Assembly: GCA_020444045.1 (NCBI GenBank)
Contig: JAHLLS010000018.1
Location: forward strand, 56,123-120,122
DNA length: 64,000 nucleotides
Origin: Deltaproteobacteria bacterium
GTDB lineage: Bacteria; Desulfobacterota; Desulfobacteria; Desulfobacterales; UBA5852
Reading direction: 5' to 3'
Shown: positions 50,639 to 60,091 of the stretch, piece by piece
Layout of the letters: every line of letters begins with the position of its first letter
Numbering within the stretch: the first letter of the stretch is position 1
Notes under the pieces: model-generated
The model's input: the letters and a program-made list of their open reading frames with translations, nothing else
The model's database searches: none
Told to the model about the DNA's origin: nothing
Position numbers and translations under genes: made by a program

Positions 50639-52157
50639 GCATGCCCTCCATGCCCTCAGGAATCCAGAAGGTAAAACAGGTGCCCTCGCCGACCGTGCTT
50701 TCGACGCCTATATCGCCGCCATGCTGCTCGATGATATCCTTGACGATAGCCAGGCCAAGGCCGATGGTGCCCACTTTACCACGTTCGGAGAACTGGGTGA
50801 AGCGGTCGAAGATGTGCGGCAAAAATTGCGGATTGATGCCGCTGCCCGTATCCAAACATTGAAAATAGATCCGCTGGTCCTGTTTGTAGACGTTAAGTCC
50901 GATATGGCCGCCCCGATCCGTATAACGCAGGGCATTGCCGACAAGATTGGTAATGACCCAGGGGAAACGGAAAGAGTCGATCGTCACCTGGGGCATATTC
51001 TGAGAGATGTCGATATCGATGGTGACGCCCCTTGCCTTGGCCTGCTTCATCAATGGCGCGAGGCACTCCTGGATCACGGTGGCGATATCGAGCGTCTCCT
51101 TGGGTCGCGGCTGCGACATGGTTTCAAGCCGGGAGACATCCACAAGCTCATTGATCAAAGCCGTCATGCGGGCGCAATCGTCATGGGCAGTCTCAACGAG
51201 TTTACCACGCTTTTCGGTCCCGAGAGCATCACCTCGGCTCTGAAGCATCCCGACACTCATGGCCAGAGAGGTCATGGGGGTTTTAAGCTGATGGCTGATA
51301 TCCGCAATGAACCGCCCTTTGGCTTCCTCACTGCGGCGGACCTTTTCCCTCTCACCGGCGATGATTTCATCGCGATGTCGATCGTATTGTTTCAGGCGGT
51401 AAAACAGTCGATTGAAGGCCTGGGTCAGGAAACCGATTTCGTCGCTGGTGCGCAGCTGTACCTCCGGGTAAACACCGCTGCCCTCGCGAGTCTCCAAAAG
51501 ATTTTGAGCAAGGGTCATGATGGGTTTGGCAATGCGATAAGAGAGGAAATAGCTCAATACCAAGATCCCGGTGATGATGACGCCAAAGAGCGCCGCCGCA
51601 TTGCGTTGGGCATGGTTTGCCAGCAGGCTGGTTTCTTGCTCGGCACGCTCCATGGCCGTCTCGTTTATGGCAACCAGATCGTCGATAAGCAAAACCATTT
51701 CTGTTGTCCGCGCCAGAAAAGAGGCAAAATGGTCGCTTTGCCACAGATGATGATCTACCGTCTGAAGGGAATCGACTGTCGGTTCATACTTGGCGTAGCT
51801 TTCATACAGAGCCTCGATCAATTCCTGCTCGCCCGCCTCGGTGACGTTTTCCCTGCAAAGGTTCAGGTTTGCGGCCAGTTCTCTAAGTTTTTCAACTGAA
51901 ACTACAAAACTTTGTGGATTCTGCGAGACATTGATCAGCAGTTGGTTCCGTATGGCTTCGACGACTTTGCGCGCTTCTTGCGCTGCCCGAATGCTTTTGT
52001 AATTTTTGGATAGAATCTGCTCGGCACTGTCGCCTAAGGCACTCAGATACTCGCTATTCATCAGTGCCGCAGCGACCAGGGCGACCGTCGGTACAAGGCT
52101 GACCAGAAATATTTTAAATCGAATAGGATGACGAATGGGATGTTTTTTTTCGCTCAT
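50610..52157 (-). CDS. KinB-like membrane sensor histidine kinase
   Basis: 515 aa. TM1 ~14-33 (IFLVSLVPTVALVAAALM), a helical periplasmic domain ~35-185, TM2 ~190-212, HAMP, H-box ADISHQLKTPMTSLAMSVG, N box LVGNALRYTDRGGH, G1 LDTGSGI, F box FDRFTQF and G2 GTIGLGLAIV. Layout and pairing with an NtrC-type regulator match Pseudomonas KinB/AlgB. The signal is unknown; co-location with K+ uptake suggests osmotic or envelope stress (inference). Confidence 0.9.
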   Translation of the reverse strand: MSEKKHPIRHPIRFKIFLVSLVPTVALVAAALMNSEYLSALGDSAEQILSKNYKSIRAAQEARKVVEAIRNQLLINVSQNPQSFVVSVEKLRELAANLNLCRENVTEAGEQELIEALYESYAKYEPTVDSLQTVDHHLWQSDHFASFLARTTEMVLLIDDLVAINETAMERAEQETSLLANHAQRNAAALFGVIITGILVLSYFLSYRIAKPIMTLAQNLLETREGSGVYPEVQLRTSDEIGFLTQAFNRLFYRLKQYDRHRDEIIAGEREKVRRSEEAKGRFIADISHQLKTPMTSLAMSVGMLQSRGDALGTEKRGKLVETAHDDCARMTALINELVDVSRLETMSQPRPKETLDIATVIQECLAPLMKQAKARGVTIDIDISQNMPQVTIDSFRFPWVITNLVGNALRYTDRGGHIGLNVYKQDQRIYFQCLDTGSGINPQFLPHIFDRFTQFSERGKVGTIGLGLAIVKDIIEQHGGDIGVESTVGEGTCFTFWIPEGMEGMREKSADHRR

Positions 52158-52445
52158 GGCAGTGGTTGGGAAGTGACCTGTTTGGCGTCGATTTATTTAC
52201 GAACCAAATGATTCACAGCTTGCTGAAGATCAGAATAACGCAATCTTAAATTCATGCGCAACCACTGATTGAAATATGGGGGTATATCAGAAAATTTTAA
52301 GATGAATGATTACGGTATTGGGCCATGAATTATGTATTAAAGCTATTCTGATATATTGAATATCCATAGAAAATAACGGTAGTGAAAACCTGTGATTACG
52401 CGCCAGAAAACCAAATATCACTGAGGTACCAATTTGATGGCGTAA

Positions 52446-52877
52446 TCATCTAACGCCTGCAACGGTCACCTCAATGGGCCTGCGGCGCGAACGGTTGTCG
52501 TGGTTGATCACCACCACCTGCTGCCAGGTGCCCAGCCGCAGGCAACCCTCGCGCACCGGCAGATGCAGGGAAGGTCCCAGCAGGGCGGCCTGGACATGGC
52601 TGTGCCCGTTGCCGTCGTGCCAGGCTTCCTCATGGGCATAAACCGCACCCCGGGGCGCCAGCCGTTCGACGGCATCCTTGAGGTCCGCCACCACACCGGG
52701 CTCGTATTCGATCGTGGTCAGAGATCCGGTGGACCCGACAACTGTCGCTGCAAGCGTCCCCTCTCGAATGCCACTCTCGCGTATGATGCGCTCCAGTTCG
52801 GCCGTGATGTCCCGGATGTCGGGCCCGGTATCCAATTGAACTATCAACAGTGCTGTATGCTGGGTCAAACCCGCCAA
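52446..52877 (-). CDS. YjbQ-family protein (UPF0047; secondary thiamine-phosphate synthase-like)
   Basis: 143 aa, typical length, from a TTG with GGAGAAG just upstream. Family motifs near the C-terminus: EEAWHDGNGHSHVQAALLGPS, then LRLGTWQQVVVINHDNRSRRR. The His/Glu/Asp cluster forms a conserved metal-like pocket. E. coli YjbQ has weak thiamine-phosphate synthase activity; the physiological role is unsettled. It is 288 bp upstream of the kinase gene and probably independent. That gap shows no assignable element. Confidence 0.88.
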   Translation of the reverse strand: MAGLTQHTALLIVQLDTGPDIRDITAELERIIRESGIREGTLAATVVGSTGSLTTIEYEPGVVADLKDAVERLAPRGAVYAHEEAWHDGNGHSHVQAALLGPSLHLPVREGCLRLGTWQQVVVINHDNRSRRRPIEVTVAGVR

Positions 52878-53048
52878 TTTCTTCTCCGCACAAAACGTCT
52901 AATAAAATAGGGTTCAAGGATCCATGGGGTCGAGGATTCAAGCGAAGTGCTTATACCTTTTCGATCTAAAGTCCCTACCCCTGGAAATCAAGGACGCTCT
53001 TCACCAATCAGGGAAAAGGCATAGTTTCCTTCTTTTGACTACATCATC

Positions 53049-53190
53049 ATATCCGATTCAGAAATCAGGATTTTTTGTTCTGATCAAGGCCGCACAAGGG
53101 TTTACGGCGAGGCGTACTACTGTACGCCGCAGCCGTTAAAACCGCGGAGAACGCCGATCAGGGCAAAAAAGACGATTTCTGAACGGATAT
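53049..53190. repeat. Intergenic palindromic element with terminal inverted repeats (copy B)
   Basis: Terminal arms ATATCCG(A)TTCAGAAATC (53049-53066) and its complement (53174-53190) differ by one inserted base. Inside are pairing segments TTCTGATC/GATCAGGG, GGTTTACGGC/GCCGTTAAAACC and a central hairpin GGCGTAC-TACT-GTACGCC (53111-53128). The whole ~142 bp can fold into one long hairpin. It abuts the U32 stop codon (minus strand). It shares layout and an 18-mer (16/18) with the element at 20581-20755. The remainder of the 312-bp gap (52878-53048) shows no gene. Confidence 0.75.
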
Positions 53191-55205
53191 TATTTGAGGC
53201 CGATATTCCAGTTCCACAACCCCTGCCGAGGCTTCAGCTTGACGGTTTTGGGCACGGGCTCCTGCAGGTGTGCCAGCCACTGATAGCCGGCCTTTTCCAA
53301 TTGTTGGCGCTGATCGCTGAGATCCAGCTGCCAGTTCGGGAAGATCCAGATGTTGTCGTCATAGCGGCGCGCCCAGGCCTCCTCCCCCCGCGGGCTGGCA
53401 AAGGGATGCCGGGTGTCGATGGTATCCGAGATCACGCGCGACATACACAAGGGCCACATTCCGGTCAACACCACCCCCAGGGGCAACGGACTTAAACGCG
53501 GCAGTTCCAGAAAGGCCTCCCTTCCCAACTCCGGACTGACAAAGGCCCCGGAAAACCCCGCCTGCTTCAAGGCCGCCAGGGCCAGGGGGTTGGCCAGGTT
53601 GCAGAATGGGCCCGCCCACAACTGCAGGTCTTCAGGACGCTCGAAGAACCCCGCCTGCCAGGGAGCATTGAGCACAAACTGCCGGGCACCGCCCTTCAGA
53701 AGCCGGGCAATCAAGTGCGCCGTTTCCGTTTCGGAGGCCGGCCAGAGAACGGGCGACAGCCACCACCAGGCCGAGGACATGGCCTTGGGGGCGGTCTTCT
53801 GGACCGTCTGCGGGGAAACCCACAAGCCTTTGGCGCCCCTTCCCCCCGATCGCGTGACCGCGCGGGAGACAATCATGTCACGGGCCGGCCCTTTTTTAAA
53901 TCGAAGGGCGGCCGGCATGCGCACGTCGTTGGGTTGATGGCTGGCGCGCGGTTCCGGTATCGACCGCAGCTCGGTCTCCAGATCTTCCAACACACGGTTC
54001 AGCTCGGGCTCCCGTCGATCCGTGAGAAAGACCGGCATCTGGCGTCCGCCGCCCCCCCGTCGACCGGGTTTGAAGTTCAGCCGCCCATTGCGCACTATGG
54101 GTTTACGCACCCTTACGATGGTATGTCCGGCATCATCCTCGTAGCCAACGCGCAATACGTCACCGGCCAGCAACGGCTGCCGCGGGGAAATATAGGGATT
54201 TTGGGCAGTGCCTTTCACGATGCCGACCAAAAGGCCGGAGCCCGTCGGGGTTTCCGGTTGGAGCGGAATCTGAGGCCGCTGGGGTAAGAACCGGTAATGG
54301 GTGGTTGGTCGGCCCAACGACTGTTCCAGCAACTGCAAAGCCTCCCGCTTCCTCTGGGGATCGTGTCCTTCGTCGCGCAGCATGCGATAGGCCATCACGG
54401 TGTGGTAGACGTAGTGGGGGCCTTTTTTACGCCCTTCGATTTTCCAGGTCTTCACCTCGGGAATCGTTCGCAGCACTTTGACCAGCACGTCGTGGCTGAG
54501 ATCCATGCAGGAAAAATGGCGCTGGGGGCGGTTGCGCTGCTGGTACTGGCGGCGGCAGGGCTGCACGCAGCGCCCCCGCAGCCCGCTCTTGCCGCCCAGG
54601 AAACTGCTCCAGTAGCAGCGCCCCGACACGCTGTAACACAGCGCGCCATGGATGAAGACCTCCAACCCCAGCCCGTCGGGGCAGGCCGCCGCCATGGCCC
54701 GGATCTCGTCGATGTCCAGTTCCCGCGGGACCACCACTTGATCCACGGCCAAGTGGCGCCGGATCCAGTCAAGTGACCCGGCAAACCCGGCATTGGCCAG
54801 GGTGGAGAGGTGGATCTCGCCCGTAAAGCCCTTCTGCCGCGCCAGGTCGATCATGGCCAGATCCTGGACGATGAGGGCATCCGGACGGACGGTCAGGACC
54901 AGATCCTGCAGCAGTCCGGCGGCCCGAGGCAGGTCCTCGGCCGTCAGCATCGCGTTGAAGGCGGTGTGCACCCGCATCCCCTTGCGGTGGGCCAGTTCGG
55001 TCAGGGCCGCCAGTTCGGGAATGGTGAAATTCTTGGCCTCGGCGCGGGCCGAATAGCTTTTGAGACCGCAATAGACCGCATCGGCCCCGGCCGCCAGCGC
55101 CGCCAGGAAAGAAGCCCGGTTGCCGGCCGGTGCCAGAATCAAAGGCCCTGTCGTTTTTGTATGGGATGGGTTCGGAGTCGGCATGCCTGTCGGTGGTCCT
55201 CGCAT
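53190..55205 (-). CDS. Peptidase U32-family protein (RlhA/UbiU-like, Fe-S)
   Basis: 671 aa. N-terminal TIM-barrel-like region: LILAPAGNRASFLAALAAGADAVYCGL, LIVQDLAMIDLARQ, EIHLSTLANAGFAGSL. The U32 signature follows near ~180-215: EVFIHGALCYSVSGRCYWSSFLGGKSGLRGRCVQPCRR, containing the four Cys that hold a 4Fe-4S cluster in UbiU/TrhP/RlhA. C-terminal ~300 residues include a beta-barrel-like part and a second barrel (LVVALAR-like, RQFVLNAPWQAGFF). Family members hydroxylate tRNA, rRNA or ubiquinone precursors. Start is ATG at 55205 or in-frame ATG at 55184. Confidence 0.88.
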   Translation of the reverse strand: MRGPPTGMPTPNPSHTKTTGPLILAPAGNRASFLAALAAGADAVYCGLKSYSARAEAKNFTIPELAALTELAHRKGMRVHTAFNAMLTAEDLPRAAGLLQDLVLTVRPDALIVQDLAMIDLARQKGFTGEIHLSTLANAGFAGSLDWIRRHLAVDQVVVPRELDIDEIRAMAAACPDGLGLEVFIHGALCYSVSGRCYWSSFLGGKSGLRGRCVQPCRRQYQQRNRPQRHFSCMDLSHDVLVKVLRTIPEVKTWKIEGRKKGPHYVYHTVMAYRMLRDEGHDPQRKREALQLLEQSLGRPTTHYRFLPQRPQIPLQPETPTGSGLLVGIVKGTAQNPYISPRQPLLAGDVLRVGYEDDAGHTIVRVRKPIVRNGRLNFKPGRRGGGGRQMPVFLTDRREPELNRVLEDLETELRSIPEPRASHQPNDVRMPAALRFKKGPARDMIVSRAVTRSGGRGAKGLWVSPQTVQKTAPKAMSSAWWWLSPVLWPASETETAHLIARLLKGGARQFVLNAPWQAGFFERPEDLQLWAGPFCNLANPLALAALKQAGFSGAFVSPELGREAFLELPRLSPLPLGVVLTGMWPLCMSRVISDTIDTRHPFASPRGEEAWARRYDDNIWIFPNWQLDLSDQRQQLEKAGYQWLAHLQEPVPKTVKLKPRQGLWNWNIGLK

Positions 55206-55461
55206 TCTTTGGTTTGTCTTTGGACCAACGCTCGATGGCGGGTCACGACCTGCTTGGTCATAGACGGTGCTGTCCCCTTATGGGAGTTCACGCTAAAGGT
55301 CAAGCCACGCCTTACACTAAAGATACGGGTCGTTAGCATCGCCGTCAAAGGTGGGGGAAAAGATGGACAGCGCCCCATGCTGTGTTATATTTCATTCCAA
55401 TTACACTTACGCATTTTGATTTGATCGCTTCAGCAGTCGACGGAACAGAAAGGAAACAAGC

Positions 55462-56217
55462 ATGAAAATCGCAGTCAGTGGCAAAGGCGGTGTCGGCAAA
55501 ACAACCTTTTCTGCGCTTCTTATTCGGTCTTTCAACGAACAGGGCAAACACGTGCTGGCCATCGATGCGGATCCGGACGCCAACCTGGCGGCGGCCCTGG
55601 GCATCGAGGGCGCCGACAAGATCGTCCCGATCTCCGAAATGAAAGACCTGGTGCATGAACGCACGGAATCGCACCCGGGCACCATCGGTGGGTATTTCAA
55701 ACTCAATCCCAAAGTGGACGATCTGCCGGAAGCCCTCTCGGCCCGGCTGGAGAATATCAAACTGATGCGCCTGGGAGGGGTTAAAAAAGGCGGCGCGGGC
55801 TGCATCTGTCCTGAAAGCACCCTCCTGCGGGCCCTGATCACCCATGTCGTCCTGGCCCGGGATGAAGTCGTGGTCATGGATATGGAAGCCGGCATCGAAC
55901 ATCTGGGACGGGCCACGGCCCAGGCCGTGGACAAGCTCATCGTCGTCGTGGAACCCGGACGCCGCAGCATCGACACGGCCCGCAACATCCAGCGCCTGGC
56001 ATCGGAAATCCACCTGAGTTCCATTGCCCTGGTGGGCAACAAGGTCCGCGGTGAAGCCGACCGGGCCTTCTTCAAAAAGCACTTGTCCGACTTTGAAATT
56101 CTCGGATTCCTGCCCTATGACGACCGTCTGATCGAGGCCGACCTCAACGACCAGTCGCCCTTCGACACCGAATCTCCCGCCGTCGATGAAGTCAAAGCCA
56201 TCATCGAAAGGCTCTAA
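55462..56217 (+). CDS. cooC: CooC-like ATPase (nickel/CODH maturation type)
   Basis: 251 aa. Deviant Walker A MKIAVSGKGGVGKTTFSALL (residues 7-14), Switch I IDADPDANLAAALG, the metal-binding CxC (Cys114, Cys116 in GAGCICPES) and switch II VVMDMEAGIEHLGRATAQ. CooC homodimers bind Ni/Zn at the CxC and load nickel into carbon monoxide dehydrogenase. No cooS or acs gene is in the window, so its client is elsewhere. AAGGAA precedes the ATG. Its TAA overlaps the next gene's ATG (TAATG), giving tight coupling to the helicase. Confidence 0.9.
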   Translation: MKIAVSGKGGVGKTTFSALLIRSFNEQGKHVLAIDADPDANLAAALGIEGADKIVPISEMKDLVHERTESHPGTIGGYFKLNPKVDDLPEALSARLENIKLMRLGGVKKGGAGCICPESTLLRALITHVVLARDEVVVMDMEAGIEHLGRATAQAVDKLIVVVEPGRRSIDTARNIQRLASEIHLSSIALVGNKVRGEADRAFFKKHLSDFEILGFLPYDDRLIEADLNDQSPFDTESPAVDEVKAIIERL

Positions 56218-58316
56218 TGCGCAGAGGCCCCTTCCCACGACGCCGGCGCCCCCGCCGGCCCGAACCCGAAGTCAGCATTCAGGCCGGCGCCGACCAGCGC
56301 CTGACATCCGTGTTTGCCCAGATCGGCGTTCCGGAGCAGGCGCCTTTTACACCGGACGCGTTCCAGCGCGAGGCCGTGGACGCCGTCCGGCAGACCGACT
56401 GCCTGGTAACCGCGCCCACCGGGGCCGGCAAGACCTGGATTGCCGAACAGGCCATCCGGCAAGTGTTCGAAAACGGCGGGCGGGCCTGGTATGCCTGCCC
56501 GCTGAAAGCACTGAGCAACGCCAAATTTACCGAATTCGCCGCCATCTTCGGGGCGGCCAATGTCGGCATCCTGACCGGTGACCGCCGGGAGCAGCCGGAG
56601 GCCCCCATCATCATCGGTACCACCGAAATCCTGCGCAACCAGCTTTACGATGCCATGCACACCGGCATCGAACTGGAAACGGATTTTGTCGTGCTGGACG
56701 AGGCGCACTTCCTGGGGGACTACGACCGGGGTGTGGTCTGGGAAGAGATCATGATCTACCTGCCCACCCGGGTGCCCCTGCTGCTGCTCTCGGCCACCAT
56801 CGGCAACGCCAAGGAGATTGCCGATTGGCTGTCGGCCATCCGGCGTAGGGAATGCCGCCTGATCCAGGAAAGCCAGCGGCCGGTGCCGCTCTATCCGCTC
56901 TACTTCGCGCCCTCCGGGACGCTGCTGCCGTTGGTCTCGACCACGCCTAAAGGCAAATCCCGCCTCTACAAAAAAGTAAACGACCTGGTCAACCAGAAGA
57001 AAAAGCCATCTTTGGGCCCTCCCTGGGGGCTGCCGCCGTTTGGCGACATGCTGGATGTTCTGAGGACTTATGATCTGCTGCCGGCCATTTTCTTTCTCAA
57101 ATCACGGGCCGACTGCGGCAACGCCCTGAAACGCTGCATGCGCAATCGCATTCCGGATGACGAACGAAAAACCGCCCTGAACCGCCGAACGGACGAACTG
57201 TTGGACGCCAGCCCGCATCTCCAGCAGCACAAGCAGCTCTGGCATCTACAAAACCTGGGCATCGGCGCCCACCACAGCGGTCAACTGCCGGCCTGGAAGC
57301 TCCTGCTGGAAACCCTCATGAGTGAAGGCCTGCTGGATGCGGTCTTCGCCACGTCCACCGTTGCCGCCGGCGTCAATTTTCCCGCCCGCACGATTCTTTT
57401 CCTCAATTCCGATCGCTTCAACGGCCAGGCCTTTGCGCCCCTGACACCCACCGAGTTTCACCAGATGACCGGGCGGGCCGGGCGACGCGGCAAAGACAAG
57501 ATCGGCTTCGCCATCGCGGTACCGAGCCGCTTCATGGATGCCCGCCTGGCGGCCCGCCTGGTCAACGCCCCGGCATCGGATGTCACCAGCCAGATCCGCA
57601 TCAATTTCTCCATGGTGCTCAACCTGCTGCTCTCCCACTCGCCCGACCAGGTCGAGGGGCTCCTGAAACGCAGTTTCGCCACTTTTCAGCTGATGCGCTC
57701 CTTCGGCCCCAAAACCCCGCAGCGCATGCTGGAGCAGAGTTATCGCCACCTGTGGGACGCTTTCCGGCACCATTTGGAATTTCTCCAGGACCACGGCTAT
57801 GTCGAATCCGACGGCCGCCTGACGGAAGACGGCACCTGGGCCTCGCAGCTGCGCGTGGATCAACCCCTGCTGATCGGTGAAGGGTTCCGCCGCCAGGCCT
57901 TTCCCGAAAACGACCCGGCCATCCTGGCCGGCATCATCGCGACCTTCGTCAACGAGCGGGAGTGCGACGACCGGCTTCCCAAAAAATACCTGCCGCGTCC
58001 CTTGACCTCGGCCTACCAGCGGGTGCGCAAATCCTTGGCACCTCTGGCCCGGCAGATGCACGCCGAAGGCTTCCCTATCCGTCCGCTTTACCTGCGCCCC
58101 GCCGCGGTGCTTTACCAGTGGGCTCGCGGTATGGACTGGGAACAGGTGGTCGAGCTGTCCGAACTGGAGGAAGGCAACCTGGCCATGTTGATCCTGCGAA
58201 CCGCCGACAATCTGCGGCACATCCGCAGCCTGGCGCAGGTCTTCCCGGATGCCGCGGAATCCGCCGCCACCGCCGTGGAAGCGATCCTGCGCGACCCCGT
58301 CATCACGGAACTCTGA
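56217..58316 (+). CDS. Superfamily 2 helicase, Ski2-like
   Basis: 699 aa. A basic N-terminus of ~25 residues is followed by motif I APTGAGKTW, Ia CPLKALSN, motif II DEAH (VVLDEAHFLGDYD), III SATIGNA, and motif VI QMTGRAGRRGKDKIG preceded by FATSTVAAGVNFPAR. The remaining ~280 residues form an accessory C-domain. The motif set is that of Ski2/Lhr/Hel308-like helicases acting on RNA or DNA. Coupling to cooC is unexpected and may be only positional. A GC-rich inverted repeat just after the stop has no T-run. Confidence 0.88.
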   Translation: MRRGPFPRRRRPRRPEPEVSIQAGADQRLTSVFAQIGVPEQAPFTPDAFQREAVDAVRQTDCLVTAPTGAGKTWIAEQAIRQVFENGGRAWYACPLKALSNAKFTEFAAIFGAANVGILTGDRREQPEAPIIIGTTEILRNQLYDAMHTGIELETDFVVLDEAHFLGDYDRGVVWEEIMIYLPTRVPLLLLSATIGNAKEIADWLSAIRRRECRLIQESQRPVPLYPLYFAPSGTLLPLVSTTPKGKSRLYKKVNDLVNQKKKPSLGPPWGLPPFGDMLDVLRTYDLLPAIFFLKSRADCGNALKRCMRNRIPDDERKTALNRRTDELLDASPHLQQHKQLWHLQNLGIGAHHSGQLPAWKLLLETLMSEGLLDAVFATSTVAAGVNFPARTILFLNSDRFNGQAFAPLTPTEFHQMTGRAGRRGKDKIGFAIAVPSRFMDARLAARLVNAPASDVTSQIRINFSMVLNLLLSHSPDQVEGLLKRSFATFQLMRSFGPKTPQRMLEQSYRHLWDAFRHHLEFLQDHGYVESDGRLTEDGTWASQLRVDQPLLIGEGFRRQAFPENDPAILAGIIATFVNERECDDRLPKKYLPRPLTSAYQRVRKSLAPLARQMHAEGFPIRPLYLRPAAVLYQWARGMDWEQVVELSELEEGNLAMLILRTADNLRHIRSLAQVFPDAAESAATAVEAILRDPVITEL

Positions 58317-58594
58317 CACGGCGCCGGCGCCGCTGTCGTTCATTCCCGATGGCCCGCACAAACATGGTTTACTAAATTTTCAAAATGGATATATTGTCCT
58401 GTCAGGCATTCATTCGCTTCACCGGCGCAACCCCAATCGAAGGATTTTTCAGCCGTGACCGAAACCGTTAGGGCCGCGCCGACGTATGCCATGAATGCCA
58501 TTCAACCGACGGGCTGACCGTCGTGATGACGGCCCATCGTAACCCAACATGATCACCCCTCGGGGGAATCATCACATTTGCAAAGGAATTTCCC

Positions 58595-58771
58595 ATGCGC
58601 ACCGATGATATCGCGAAAGCATTCCAGGCGATTGTGGAAGAAGCCCAGCGCCTGCAGTCCCAGGACCTGCCGGAAGAGGCTCAGGCCACGGTCAAAACCA
58701 TCATCTCCATTGCCAAACACCAGACCGACATTCGTCAATCGCCCCAGGGCAGCTGCAAAGCCAAACACTGA
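58595..58771 (+). CDS. Small 58-aa hypothetical protein
   Basis: Encodes MRTDDIAKAFQAIVEEAQRL and continues to ...QSPQGSCKAKH, 58 aa, with AAAGGAA 6 nt before the ATG. Mostly amphipathic helix (FQAIVEEAQRLQSQDLPEEAQATVKTIISIAKHQ) with a single Cys near the end. Codon third positions are GC-rich like its neighbours. Function unknown; it could be a helical adaptor or regulator. The 278 bp between the helicase and this gene hold nothing else I can support. Confidence 0.6.
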   Translation: MRTDDIAKAFQAIVEEAQRLQSQDLPEEAQATVKTIISIAKHQTDIRQSPQGSCKAKH

Positions 58772-58900
58772 ACCCCAGGCACCGCCGAAAAATCGGTGAT
58801 GCCCGGTCGTCGGGCGCCGATCCCGGCCGCAATGCTTGCGGCACCGGCGGTTCACCCGCGGCAGGCGTATTTCTTGGAACGCCGCCAGAAGGGAGAAGAC

Positions 58901-59941
<1,041 letters not shown>

Positions 59942-59997
59942 CCTGCACGTCCCGAGTGAGCGGCTGTCCGGTCTTTCTTGCGATCATCGTAACCGCG

Positions 59998-60036
59998 GCG
60001 GTGGCATGGGTGCCGCCGCACCGCGAATTCTTTTTT
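59998..60036 (+). terminator. Probable terminator after the alcohol dehydrogenase
   Basis: Stem GCGGTGGCA / TGCCGCCGC (one G-T pair) with loop TGGG at 59998-60019. TTTTTT occurs at 60031-60036, 11 nt after the stem, which is later than ideal. Confidence 0.45.
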
Positions 60037-60091
60037 CCAATAAACCAATTCGGTGCCACCATTGCCGCAACCTTCCCCGAAAAGGAATCAT

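Noticed and set aside
49628..50674. 348-codon plus-strand frame antisense to the AlgB-like regulator
   Set aside because: Shadow frame caused by GC-rich third positions; the minus-strand gene carries all sigma-54 activator motifs.
55340..55380. Sequence reading IAVKGGGKDG just before cooC, resembling its P-loop
   Set aside because: Only about ten residues look similar, in an unlinked frame with no ribosome-binding site; probably chance.
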